NCBI GenBank assembly: GCA_029891345.1
Contig: CM056994.1
Span: 139,398,457-139,462,456, forward strand
Reading direction: 5' to 3'
Length of the DNA stretch: 64,000 nt
From: Dryococelus australis
Taxonomy: Eukaryota > Arthropoda > Insecta > Phasmatodea > Phasmatidae
Below are positions 50,691 through 62,200 of this stretch, in pieces. Each line of letters opens with the position of its first letter. The first letter of the stretch is position 1. The notes beneath the pieces are model-generated. The model saw nothing but the letters and a program-made list of their open reading frames with translations. It ran no database searches and had not been told where the DNA came from. Both the position numbers and the translations under genes were made by a program.

Positions 50691-52359
50691 TAGTGCTAAT
50701 GCTATGCACATGCATACGTATGCACACAAAGTGACCATAACCAATACCGACTTAACACTGAGAAATAATTAATTTATCCCCACTTATAGAGTAAAAGGAT
50801 ACAAAATGGCTGTGATTTTCCCTTTAATTTAAATTCAATTTTATCCTTTTAGGAAAATCATTCGAAATATCGTGAAATTTTAACAGATTTCAGCTTCGAT
50901 ATCAGTCATTTCAAGCTGGATATGTGTTATTTCAGTAATATCAAGTAGAAAATTTATTTTCAAGGGACAACTATTTGTAAATAAGTTAAAAAAATTATAT
51001 ACAAATTTTCTGGCAGAAATTCAGAAACGAGAAAACTATAAGTAAAAATATGCAGAAATAATTTTAGAAAAACTGGTTGAAAATAAAAAAACATTTCCAA
51101 CATGTTTGTTTATCGTATGTTTTAAATGTTTGAAAATAAATTTGGACATGAGTAATTGCTTAAATCTAACAATGGTGTTCTAATTTATCTTGTGTTAGTG
51201 GAAATATGCATGTCTTAAAGTTACTTTGGTGTGAGAATTAATAATTTATTAGTTAAAAATTTGCTGGAAAATGGGAAAACAGTTTGGTGGAAAATCATTT
51301 ATATATTAATTGAATTCATTGTGCATTAAAGGCATTTGGAACGTATTTCTTAGTGATGAGGAAAATAAAGTTTTATCAGTGGGAGTTGCAAAATTTTTTA
51401 TTTCACTGGGAATACGCCAGGCTCTTGCATCTCGAAAAATAGGAGGAATCTTCAATGTTCCAGCGAAAATAGCAGTTTTCAGAGATATGGGAGGGGGAAG
51501 AGGGGCAGGCAGCTAGCCCAGGTCAATTCAAAATCCGCTGCTGCCCCTAGAAAAAGCATCGCTTTGGCCTTGAAGCAAGCTGCTGTTCCTCGGTGTTGCA
51601 GCACTTTGAAGGTAAAGGGTCGGGTCTGCATGACCGAGGATTTCTGTGGAAACACATTCTTGGCTGGTGTGAGGGGGTGGGGGGTTTTGTAACCTTCAAT
51701 CGACAGCAAATGCTTTGCAGTGCCCTCTGTTTTGCGAAGTGTGGCATTGGAAAGGGCAGTTCTTGTCTGGTGTAGGTGGAGAGGGTATTTGCAGCTAAAC
51801 AGGCTTTTACAGTGTTTTATCTATACCAGGGTGCATGGACCAGGGCTTTGGAAAGGGCGAAAACAAACTCTGCATTGGAGGGGGACCAGGGTTGCATGGA
51901 CAGAGTATCTCACTGAAAAAACATGTTTTTTGGCTGGTGTAGGGGAGGGGGAGGCTGGCCTTGGGTAGGAGCGATGAGGAGACTTCTGGTGGGTTTTTAC
52001 CAAGTTAGTTCTTCATCAAGCCTCCCCCTGCATAAACACGACTTCACTGGGCAGTGGAGTGCAATAGCTGTGATTATCATTAAGCGATATTATATGCTCC
52101 AGGGTTCAGATCTCGTCCATAGTCTTCGTAAACTATAGTGTGAAATATTTCTATAAGTTTTTAATTTATCGGGGAAAAAATATTAATTTTCATGTGATAG
52201 TACATTTAAAGTGTAAATTCCGTTTCTGTGTTTGGTAGACAAAACTTCATAGCATTTTCAACTGGCGAATTTTGTTACAAATTGCTGCGAATTTCACGGA
52301 CTTGATGGAAATTTGAAGTACATCCATTATTTTTAAATAATTCTCTTTTATAAATTAAT
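50691..52359. other. Polinton interior, no recognised gene
   Basis: The first half is AT-rich. From about 51480 to 52010 it is GC-richer, with recurring CTTGGCTGGTGT.GGGGG-like and CATGGACCAGGG-like motifs, so probably decayed tandem repeats. Overlapping short open frames on both strands there reflect composition, not coding. Confidence 0.45.
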
Positions 52360-53753
52360 GTAGTTGTAGGACGAATAGTGTAATCAAGTCGTTAATAGTA
52401 TCTTGGTAGGGAAATAGGTTCTGGTAGTCATAAAGTTTTACTCAGCTGCTCTCCATATATATATATATATACACACACACATAGTCAGACTCTCTATGTA
52501 AGACAGCTTCATTCAGTCACCAGCCTCTGAGGCAGATGGATGTGTTTTAGGAGAGGTGCGATTTCATTATGTGTATTTCTATTGATTTATTAAAATAAAA
52601 ATGTGAGTCCTAGTAAACTGGAAGCGCTAAATCGTTGTCTGTGCATTTAACTGTTTAAATTGCACGTAGTACTTGGTAGGGATAAATTTTTCTAGATATA
52701 ATTCAGGATGCATATGAATAGCATGTAAATCGTTTAGTCAATCATATTGAGAGATTTTTGCCATAATTTCAACTCGCCTGCAAGCTCCACATATATAAAT
52801 TGGCACAAGTCATACAATGATGCCATTCCTTAACCAGCCTCCAAGCCAGACGCACATGTTTTGAGAGAGGTGCGATTTCATTATCTCTTATTTATTTTCA
52901 TGTACTTTTATCCATTTAATTTATTTGGACACATTAGTTTTGTTTAAAATTTCAGAGTTTTCACTTCAGTCCTCAGTCTATAATCAAACAGTGCTTCACT
53001 AATCTTCCGAGCGAATGGATTTTTATTAAACATTTTCTTTTTTAAGTGTGTTAATCAATTAATTTCGTTCGTTTATTATACTTCTCTTGGGTAAATTATA
53101 TTTATAGCATACCGGTCGGGGTAGTAAATCATGCTATTCATCTCTTTACTTAAATTCATTTTAAGATACCTGAAGAGTCAAATAATTGCACTTGTTATTC
53201 TCGTATTTGTGATCATTTGAAATATGCGATTCAATGTGTGTAATTAATTCATATGTAGAAATTGTTTAAATGCTCATCATTACTCTCATGCAATGTTGTT
53301 ATTCATTTGGAATGATACTAAAATTCAAAGTTGCCTATCTACCAATGTTGTCTACAAGCAATATCACTAACAACACAAAAAAAATACACATATACTGCTC
53401 TTGCACAAAACTTACTATATATACATATATACCCCATCCCCAACATGCCACACCTCATCGAGTGCCATAGCTCCATGGATGAGGACATACCAGAGCTCCT
53501 CCCCACAAAAAGAAAGAAAGAACATTTTCCCTTAGCTCACTCTTGCACCAAACACAAAAAAATCCGATTAAAAATTAACCCTTTCAATAAATTTAACCCT
53601 TTCAATTAATGTAATCCTTTCAATAAATCCAGCCATTTTTTTATTAACTCTAATTTTTAACCCATTTTTGCTAACCCTTTCAATCAATTGAACACTTTGA
53701 TATCAATATAGGCGGCATCCCCTTTAAGTAAGAATCCCTACGCTCCTACTGCT
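52360..53753. repeat. Polinton terminal inverted repeat, right
   Basis: Inverted partner of 35435-37012. It opens at GTAGTTGTAGGACGAAT, carries (TA)n(CA)n near 52456-52481, and ends in the AACCCTTTCAAT tandem and GGCGGCATCCCC...CTCCTACTGCT at the outer edge. Confidence 0.9.
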
Positions 53754-53759
53754 AATACT
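53754..53759. repeat. Polinton target-site duplication, right
   Basis: AATACT, identical to 35429-35434. Confidence 0.92.
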
Positions 53760-53865
53760 GTTTCGCGTTAGTGTAGGGAAATACTAACTCTTAGTCTCGG
53801 ACATTCCCACTGGGCATGAGACCTATAAGAGACTGGACAAGTCACATGATGCCGCCTGGCTTATA

Positions 53866-54177
53866 ATGGACGGACAGTCTTACACCCATAACAGGCCGGC
53901 TTCTCAACCAGACCAAGACCTTCCAGGATACAATACGGCGGCCACCGTATCTTCTCCCTTCCAGTACCTTCCACCGGAGAGGAAGCTTCTACCACCCAGA
54001 AGCTATCAGAGCCCCCACAGGGTGTTGGGACACCTAAAACACCCCTGGGCCTGTCCTCCTCCGGCGTCTGATGTTGGCACCTTAAGGGGAGTCATAGCCA
54101 CTCCCGCCACGCACACACAGAGATCCCGAAAAAAACAATTGCAAGCGATACTGAGAGAGGCATTAAAAGACTATTAA
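53866..54177 (+). CDS. Proline-rich hypothetical ORF beside Polinton
   Basis: A 103-codon frame starts just after GGCTTATA and encodes a proline/glutamine-rich N-terminus (NRPASQPDQDLPGYN, FQYLPPERK). It has a basic C-terminal end (RSRKKQLQ) before a stop. It lies in a GC-richer segment that would have continued the 34857-35434 segment before the Polinton inserted. I recognise no family. It could be part of an older retroelement or viral-type gene, or fortuitous. Confidence 0.3.
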   Translation: MDGQSYTHNRPASQPDQDLPGYNTAATVSSPFQYLPPERKLLPPRSYQSPHRVLGHLKHPWACPPPASDVGTLRGVIATPATHTQRSRKKQLQAILREALKDY

Positions 54178-55364
54178 GGCAAAAGCATGCTTAAAGATGT
54201 GGTCGCCAGTCCTATTACAGAAGTAAACGAGAGGCACATGCAGACGTAATATGAGCTGCACCAGGTGTTGAATCGGACTTTGCCCCAGCGCACTGGTAAG
54301 CTGAGTGTTGACTGCTAGAGGGGGGGGGGGAGGTGGAGCCTTGTGACTCCAGCAGCTTGCTATATTTCTCACAAACACCAATTTTAATTATCTGCACTTG
54401 TGGGTGCAGATAATATCTTCACGCACAAATCAACACCATAGAAGGTCCATATTCAAGGGGACCCAAGTTCGATACTCGACTCGTTCGGCCGAATTAATTT
54501 TTTTTAAATTACTCTAGGTGAATGTCGGGATGGTTTTTTGGCTGAGTCCTTACTTGTTCCCGCTTGTCCTAGCAACTCGCTCCATCTAAAAAGGATGTAA
54601 ACGGTACTCCTTTATAATAATTTTAGCTTGCACCCCACCTAGAAGATGTAAGCTTATACTACAATTTTACGAGTATCGATTAGGCGACCACGAATGAGAA
54701 ATATGTATATTCAACTTTAGAATGGTAGGATAGATAGATCACCAAACTAAAACAGATTTTATATTTTTTAATGTAGCAAAGCCGAGAAAATTTTTTAAAT
54801 ATAAAATTACAATTAAAAAATATGCGTGGTATGTATAAATAAACATCTTGTAACCTCTAGTGTTATTTTTTTCCCCACGCATGTGAAGGAAATTCGCATT
54901 TTTACAGTACACCACTTGACGAAGAATTAATCTTCTCAGGACCACATCGTAAGCGAGACTCAAATCACACGAGAAAAAAGAAAAAAAGAAAATGTGTAAT
55001 GTTTATTTAAAAAATCGAGCACCAGAAACAGCGATAAAGGACAGAATTCCTTTCCATAGGCCGAGGAAAAACTCCTGTAAAATTTTATAATCCTATCTAT
55101 TTAACATCCATTTTACGCGACTAATGACTTAAACATATTACCCCCACACACGATCTAAGAAAAAACTTTCCAGTCGGAACATAAATATTTTTCTAAGCTT
55201 CATCGTCATCTTACGACATTGCGAGGGTTGTGTTATATTTCTTTACGAATTTGTTTATAAAATTCTCCAAATTTCATGATTTTAACAAATATAATAATTC
55301 CACAATACTGTACATATCCTCTATTATAAATCACCTCATTATTTTTAAAATTATATTTAACAGT
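54178..55364. other. Spacer
   Basis: Contains a G-run (about 54320-54330) and CCCAAGTTCGATACTCGACTC near 54463, a B-box-like motif next to the GACTCGTTCGGCCG inverted partner of 34857. The remainder is AT-rich with nothing recognised. Confidence 0.4.
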
Positions 55365-55955
55365 CATGTGAGTCAGTCAGCTCGATTCAGTCAATTGGAG
55401 TCAGTCTGCAGGAGTCATTCGGCTGATGTCAGTTTGCAGGAGTCAGTCAGCAGAAGGCAGTCTGCAGCATTCAGCTGTCTGGAGTCAGTCGTATGGAGTC
55501 AGTCGGGAAGTGTCAGTCTACTGGAGTCAGTTGACTGGAGTGTGTCTACTGGAGTCGGTCTGCTGAAGTCAGTCGGCTGGAGTAAGTTTACAGGAGTCAG
55601 TCGGGTGGAGTCAGTCGGCTGGAGTCAGTCTGCAGGAGTCAGTCAACATGAGTTAGTCTACAGAAGTCAGTCTGCAGGGGTCAGTCTGCAGGGGTCAGTC
55701 TGCAGGAGTCAGTCAACTGGAGTCAGGTTGCCGGAGTCAGTTTGGCGGAGTCAGTCTGCTGGAGTCAGTCTGCTGGAGTCAGTCGGCTGGATTCAGCCGG
55801 CTGGAGTCAGTCAGCAGTAGTCAGTACGTAGGAGGCAGTCTGCAGCATTCAGCCGGCTGGAGTAAGTCGAATGGAGTCAGTCGCAGGAGTCAGTCTGCTG
55901 GAGTCAGTTTGCAGGAGTCAGTCTGCAGGAATCAGTTTTGTAGGAGTCAATATTT
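55365..55955. repeat. 15-bp minisatellite, GGAGTCAGTCTGCAG type
   Basis: Roughly 39 units of 15 bp, with variation mainly in the CTGCAG/CGGCTG portion. Because 15 is a multiple of three it stays open and mimics a serine/glutamine/valine-rich protein, which should not be annotated as a gene. Confidence 0.95.
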
Positions 55956-55964
55956 CGATCAATA

Positions 55965-56190
55965 TGTTGCACATGGAGCATGTGGAGCGATTGTGTGGCA
56001 CATGGTGCTGATTGTGGTGAATGTGGTGCTAATCGGTGTGCATGTGGTGCTGATTGTGGTGCATGTGGTGATGATTGTGGTGCATGCAGTGCATGTGGTG
56101 CTGATCGTGTGGCTGATTTTTGTGTGTGTGGTGTTTATTGTGGTGCATGTGTTTCTGGTTGTGGTGCTCTGTGTGAGTGTGTATGTAATT
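55965..56190. repeat. GT-rich tandem repeat (TGTGGTGCA-like)
   Basis: Imperfect GTGGTGCTGATTGTGGTGCAT-like units adjoin the previous minisatellite. Open in several frames as a consequence. Confidence 0.85.
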
Positions 56191-56554
56191 TAAATATGAG
56201 GAAGTGGAGAATAACCGTTTTATCATGTTTTAGTGAGCCATGCATGCATTAGAAATATGATGATGAAAGGACACCTTGTCAAAGGCCATAAGTTTCTAAT
56301 AAATATTTCCATTATGATAAAGTAAATAGATAATATGTATGTTTGAATGGAGGCATATATATGCTTAAATCTCACTGATGAAATATGTTAGTAAGTTTAT
56401 AAACAGAGCAGTAGCTATGCGGAGTAGAAACACATGTCGCCACTGTGCAAATGACTTCGATTTTTTTCATGAATATGATGCAAGCCAATGACTGTATGTT
56501 CGGATTTTTCTGAAATCCTGTTAAATTTCTACGATTTGCTACTGACTGTATATC
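56191..56554. other. Spacer, nothing recognised
   Basis: No supported gene or repeat. Confidence 0.4.
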
Positions 56555-56870
56555 CTTCCAGTACACGTAAACATAAACACTGACATGTGACTTATACTTT
56601 TATAACTGTAAAACGCGTTGTTTAATGTTTTCAGCTGTTCAAATAATTTTGTCATACTTCAATTACCATTTCGTACGAATGTTCACAATTTAGGCCCATA
56701 ACCATATTTAGGTCAGCTTTAAGACTTTTTAAAAATGTCAGTATTGACAATAGTTCTTACAGTTATTAGTTTACCTACATTAGTAACATATTTTTTAATC
56801 ACGACATAGCACATCACATGTAATACACGTTAATATTTTGCTGTTACTATGTATAACCCTGTTGGAATAA
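56555..56870 (+). repeat. Dispersed repeat, copy 2 (partner 11815-12125)
   Basis: Same orientation and block order as the first copy (see 11815). Confidence 0.75.
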
Positions 56871-59149
56871 AAACCAAATCGAAGGAACAACCATTCCAAC
56901 GAACGGATATAGTAAATTCAAGAATACAAATCGTGTCGAACTTTTTTGTATGTCACAGCGAAAAACTTAAAAAATAATGATGAACATGCACACAAATAAT
57001 ATGCCTACCATAACTTTTATTCCGCTCATATTTCTATGCATTGCTAATTACTCCAGTTTAGCTTTATTTAATTATTTATTTAAATTTTTTTGGCTGGCCA
57101 TAGTATTTTGTTGTAACAGTGGCATACATTCAAGTCACATGAATGTAAGCACATTACACAGCTGCGTTTTAAACACCTAGGGCTTATGTACAACAGTGTG
57201 ATAAATAAACAGACGTGAATTTAAATAATTAACTTGTTCAGAAATACATTTCACAGTTAAAATATGTAAATTTTTCATATCCAATACTGGAAATCACACA
57301 CACTTTTTAAAAACTCCACCTGCAACATAAAAGATTTTTGTGAAAAAACGTTTTTCATAACACTCGAATGAAATCATTGGTTTTTACAGCCAGATTAAAT
57401 AAACTAGACACGCTATTGAAATAATTTGCAAAAAATTCAAGTCTTAAAACATTTTGTAAGAGGATGTAGTGGTAGGCTACTTACCTCCGAACTGAAGAAT
57501 GGTTTATGGGCCCAAAAATATCGCTGAATGCTGGAGGTCTGGGAACGAACAAAGCTTGTAACTTCGCAGCCACCAAAAATGACAACTGGAATTCACAGCT
57601 CGATTTCACTCACGCTGAAACATGATACTTAGATACGCCATATAAAAAATTATTCCAGTTTCAGATTAATTATTTAATTTTAATATAATTCCCGATCACA
57701 AGTTCATAATCTTCAAATAATTCAGAGTCACGAACAGAATCAACGAGACATGAAACCGAACAGCGCCGCAGTACTTAATTAGTTATTGATGTCACTCGCA
57801 CTCGTATCGTGAGACAAGGGCGAGCACGTCAACCACCATCGTGCCTGCTTCACGGCTAGTTGTAATTAGTCTGTGGGCAGTAGGCACTCAGCGCCCGAGT
57901 CGCCATGTGCCTCCCCCACTCTTGGCGTCTGTCCCAAAAATGTGACCTAATATGAGAATAGCGTGGGCCGTAATCCTTTCGGAAGCCTGTGTGACCCCAT
58001 CGCAACGACCTACCACACACTATCGAACTGCACCGCAGCGAAACCATATCGAACTTCTAAAAAAATTTCCGTAAAAAAACTGTATATGAAGTAGGAAAAA
58101 ACTTTTATCTCTAAATGTTAATGTAAGCTGAACTATAACTTCAGAAAAAAAACCAGCGCATGACAGATAAACGCTAAAACACTGGCCGAACTTCAAATAG
58201 TGATAAAACATTACACTCCTGACCCAAAATAAGAAAATTAATCAAATTTCTTCTTTAATTATTATAATAAATAAATAACTTGCATCGTTTCATTAGCCCC
58301 CTCGATTTTGAAGAGATTTTGAAAAAACCCTTCCCAAATCGAAACCTCCCTTGAATGCTGCGACTCTGCAGACCATGGCGACTCTGTTGCTTACAACCAA
58401 CGTAAGTTTACTACTCGATAACCGACATCAAAAACGTAAAAAATATATTTACTTAATAATTTAAAGAAGAGCACTCAAGACGTCTACTGGGATGCTGCAA
58501 GAATATACCACTTATGTAGTACGAAAATTTTCCTTCGGGCACAAGAGTTTGGGGAGTCGGAGCCTCCCGGCCATCATCTTGTTACGTCACCGTCCATAAT
58601 CTTGGATGTCATTGACCTTGACCTTTGTCTCTAGACCTTGACCGCGGTGATCTCTGGCCCCCAAAACCATGGAAATCGCAAAAGAATTCTGTAAAAAATT
58701 CAAAAAATATTTATTACAAAAATAATTAAAAATCATTTTACAAATTTAAAAATCGTTTTTAAAATCTACGAAAAACGAATTTTTAATTGAAAAATCGTTT
58801 GAAAAGTTAAAAACAATAGTTTTAAAATTTATTTTTATAAATTTTATTTTTAAGGATTTAATTAAAAATTTTTTAAAACCCGGCAGCCTTTTTTTCTTTT
58901 TCCCTCGAAATTTCATTTTTCCCCTCAAAACTTCTCTTAGGAAATTTTTATTTTAAAAAACGTTTAAAAAAATGTCTTAATTTAAAACTCTTTAACCCTG
59001 GCGGCCATTTTTCTCCCTTTTTTCCTCGAAAATTCCCTTTTCTTCTTCAAAATTTCCCTCAAAAATTTTTTATTAAAAAATCCTTTAAAAATATTTGTTT
59101 AAAAAAACTGATGTTACTGCCTCTCTTACATCCGTTCGAACACCTTCGT
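56871..59149. other. Interval without recognised genes
   Basis: AT-rich except 57730-58030, which is GC-richer but has no identifiable content. At 58560-58650 clustered GACCTTGACC motifs and CGGCCATCATCTTG link it to the repeats at 26.5 kb and 61.8 kb. At 58680-59110 there are A/T-rich runs with two GGCAGCC/GGCGGCC TTTTT.C blocks. Confidence 0.4.
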
Positions 59150-59690
59150 TCGACTAACCCTAGCCATTGATACTAGCTAATTAGTCAGTTCCCCTCTACA
59201 CACCCCCCCCCTCCAACCATGCAATATATTTAAGTGCACAATTACCCCACCAATGATTCTAATTGGCTAATTAGTTGCTTTGCTTCATTCCCTCTACACC
59301 AGCCAATGATTCTCATTGGCTAATCAGTCGCTTCGCTCCATCCCCACCAATGTACTATAATTGGCTAATTACTTACATCTGTTTGATACCCTCCACCACA
59401 ACCAGTCTATCCAATTGGCTAATTACTCACTTTTTGTTCGATCCAATTACTGTTATTGGCTAATTAGTAACGTCCATTTCCCCCCCCCCCCCACCAATCA
59501 GAGTTTAGTCGGCTACACTCCACCACCTCTGGTCGATTAATTACTCACCTCTGTTCGATCCTCACCAATCTATACGATTAGCAAATTATTCACTTCACTC
59601 GATCAAATGATTCTCATTGGCAAATTAGTCACCGCCGTTCCATCCTCTCCAATATCTTCGATTGGCTTTATAAGGCGCATCCCCGAGGGC
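59150..59690. repeat. CCAAT/ATTGGCTAATTAG tandem array
   Basis: Degenerate units of about 50-60 bp each contain an ATTGGC(T/A)AATTA core, usually with a CCAAT a few bases before it, separated by pyrimidine-rich CCATCC/GTTCGATCC sequence. At least seven ATTGGC copies are present (59262 to 59661). The last one directly precedes a TATA-like box. Confidence 0.8.
59661..59674 (+). promoter_or_regulatory. Possible CCAAT/TATA promoter
   Basis: ATTGGC (inverted CCAAT) is followed immediately by TTTATAAG. The next 100 bp is GC-richer and leads to the ATG at 59782. The arrangement resembles a strong RNA polymerase II promoter, but no transcript evidence is available. Confidence 0.35.
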
Positions 59691-59781
59691 CTCCGGGAAA
59701 TAGTTGCACCTCGCTATTTCGAGAGGAGAGCCCGGTGATCATTTCTGAACTTGAAAGTGTCAAACGTATGTTACGGTAGCC

Positions 59782-60069
59782 ATGCCATCAATTACAGAAG
59801 AAACCCTCAGCAACGCAGAAGACACTGGATACAATATTCTTCAGTCATCCGCAGGATATTGGCACAAGGAGCAACATCGTCTACGGATAGGAACCCATGT
59901 GACCATCAGTAAACCCGCTACCACCAGTCAGCCCGCATCCATCAGTCAACTCGTACCAGCCCCCAGGATACAGTGCATTCTCACCCATCTTTGCAGAGAA
60001 CCACATCAGCTCCGACTTCGAAGACAGCGACATCGAAGAAGTGACAGTCACCGAATTTTCTCTATTTAG
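59782..60069 (+). CDS. Hypothetical ORF downstream of CCAAT array
   Basis: A 95-codon frame starts MPSITEETLSNAEDTGYN. From about 59950 the +1 frame looks more protein-like, with PPGYSAFSPIF and an acidic SSDFEDSDIEEVTV stretch ending near 60090, which suggests a frameshift. Further downstream to ~60600, frames include short cysteine-containing pieces but nothing recognisable. The family is unknown; it may be a decayed transposon or viral-type gene. Confidence 0.3.
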   Translation: MPSITEETLSNAEDTGYNILQSSAGYWHKEQHRLRIGTHVTISKPATTSQPASISQLVPAPRIQCILTHLCREPHQLRLRRQRHRRSDSHRIFSI

Positions 60070-60799
60070 GTCAGAAGACACAAGCAAGTACAGATAACTG
60101 AATTGGGGGTACCGGCGCATACGTTTTCGAGAAGCTAGATGTGTTCTGCAAATTCAATTTTGCGATGTTACAATTCACTGGCTATGCTGCTACAATAAGT
60201 TCGAAGACTGTTTACATGATGAACACACTAACGTGCGAAAACAAAAACTGTTACGTGTACAATTTATATATGTCCCGACTGTACGCTTCCCTGTTCGCTG
60301 AATAAGTTGATAAAACAAAATTGCTACGTTCACCTAAGCAAGGCAAGACCGTACGAATGTGTATTGTACGAACTTTCCGAGAAAATAAAAATAATAACGC
60401 GTGTAAATGGCTGGAGAAATGCGATGGACGTAACCACGTCGTGAAAAGGCATGGATTTCCGGACTAAATCTCCAACTGCACGCCGTATACTTGCGAAGTG
60501 CACCTAGGCTCGAGGCCGAGACATTTTATTAAGTCTTCTAGCAAGGACGGAGCATGTCCAGGCGACAAATTTAATCCAGAGAAATAATACACATGTAGGT
60601 CTATATCTCTTCTACAGCATAGCGTAACCTACACGGACCAGCCGTCAGCTACTGCGGTGGAGAGAAGTGACGAAAATGTTCATTTCTTCCTCCTCGAAAT
60701 AAGAATAATCTATGGTAAGGTGTTTGAATTAACAGTGTAAGATTGCCATAGTGACGATTGTACGGTTCATATGTGGCGTACACAAAGTTCCCCACAAAC
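60070..60799. other. Spacer, possible coding debris
   Basis: More GC-balanced than average. No identifiable domain. Confidence 0.35.
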
Positions 60800-61490
60800 A
60801 TTGTAACATGCTTGTCTAGTTTATGTATTTGTTCTCTGGTTTTTGTTTTCTAGGTCATTCAAGGTTATGGGATCAAGGTAAATTTAGTCTGCACCCAATA
60901 CGGTAGCAGCAGTCAGTAATATAATATGCTTGTCTATTTTTAGGTATTTGATCTCTAGTTCTTGTTTTCATAGGTCATTCAAGGTCTTGGGGTCAATGTC
61001 GAGGTAGTCTGCATCTAATATTGTGGCAGTAGTGTTATGTATTGTGGTTGCTGAACATTATGGATTTTTCTCGAGGTTTTTTGTTTTCAAGGTTATTTAA
61101 TGTCATGGGCCAAGTTTAAGGTAGTCTGCATATATTATAAGATGGTTGTAGTCTGCAATATATTATGATTCTTGATTTTTACGTATATGTTCTCTAGTTT
61201 TGGTTTTCGAGGCCATTGAAGGTCATGGGGTTAATGTCTAGGTATTCTGCATCTAATATGGCAGTAGTAGTCTGTTATGTATTACGCTTGCTGAATTTTA
61301 TGGATTATTCTCGAGTTATTTGTTTTTAATGTCATTCAAGGTAATCTGAATCGAATATAATGGTGGTCGCCTGCAATGTATTATGCATGTTTATTTATTT
61401 TTGTATATGTTCTCTAGTTTTTGTTTTCAAGGTCATTCAAGATCATCGGATCAATGTCAAAGTCGTGGAACAGGGGTCAAAAGTCAAAGT
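60800..61490. repeat. ~120-bp minisatellite with alternating unit types
   Basis: Six units share TCATTCAAGGT.ATGGG and AGGTAGTCTGCAT. Type A units carry TTCTCTAGTTTT (about 60831, 60949, 61188, 61408), and type B units carry TTCTCGAG.TT (about 61064, 61306). Order is A A B A B A, pointing to duplication of a dimer. Confidence 0.8.
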
Positions 61491-62200
61491 TAAATTGCTA
61501 ATCAGCACTGGCTTCCAAGATGGTGGACAGGTGATTTCTACCATGATGGTGGTCACTTACCAAGATTGTTCTCGCCTCTAAGATGGCGGCGGCCGCCTAC
61601 CAAGATGACTGACTGTGTATGGGCGAGGAGGTGAAGGCCTGCAGACAAATTTGTTTTGTGAGGGAGGTGGGGGGAAGCTTGGGAAATTAAAATTTAATTA
61701 AATTATTTCTTTTATTTTTTAATAATTTAAATAAATAATTTTTAGTAAATGTATTTATTAATTTTGGATGATATATAATTTTATTATTTTTGGATCTTTT
61801 TGTGAATTTTATTTTTTTTTGCATTTTTAAGGTCAAAGGTGAAGGTCAACGTCAAAGGTCATAAGCCATGCTCTTATGGCTCGGAGTCACTGATCCACCT
61901 CGCTGGCGTCACGAGTCCACCTTACCTGTTCCAGGAAAAATTAAAAATTTCCTGGTATACTTTCAAATATTTTTTTATATGTTTAGATATATTTTAATGA
62001 TTTTCTGAAAATATATTTTTTCGATATTTTATAGAAATTTTAAAATTTTCAGGGATTTTTTAGGGTTGTTGGTTTTTTTTGGGGTCAAAGGTCCCTGGGT
62101 TCAAGGTTAAGGTCAACGGTCGTGGTTCAAGGGTAAAACGTCAATGGCATCCACGATGGCGGACGGGTGATGTACAATATGGCAAACCCTGGCTCCTGCG
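61491..62200. repeat. Repeat region with CAAGGTCA and ATGGCGG motifs
   Basis: Contains AAGATGGTGG, AAGATGGCGGC and CGATGGCGGAC, and several GGTCAAAGGTC/CAAGGTTAAGGTCAA motifs around an AT-rich core. Similar combinations occur at 26.45-26.57 kb and 58.57-58.65 kb, so this is probably a dispersed family. Confidence 0.5.

Larger units (their letters stand above)
35435..53753. mobile_element. Polinton/Maverick DNA transposon, 18.3 kb, decayed
   Basis: Three independent features support the call. There is a perfect 6-bp target duplication (AATACT), long terminal inverted repeats starting AGTAGTAGG (left) and AGCAGTAGG (right, inverted), and an internal protein-primed family B DNA polymerase of the Polinton type. 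Size is in the usual 15-20 kb range. Of the usual gene set I recognise only the polymerase; integrase, FtsK-like ATPase, protease and capsid proteins were not recognised. Internal non-coding repeats occupy much of 43-46 kb and 50-52 kb. Many stops in the polymerase and by-eye arm divergence of roughly 10-15% plus indels indicate an old copy. Confidence 0.92.

Noticed and set aside
51479..52138. Cluster of overlapping open frames on both strands
   Set aside because: Explained by a GC-richer decayed tandem repeat. No frame shows conserved motifs.
55230..55820. 196-codon open frame rich in serine, glutamine and valine
   Set aside because: It is a read-through of a 15-bp minisatellite, whose length keeps every frame periodic and often open. 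No domain or start context supports a gene.
55909..56252. Overlapping open frames in GT-rich sequence
   Set aside because: They arise from the TGTGGTGCA-type repeat and exist on both strands.
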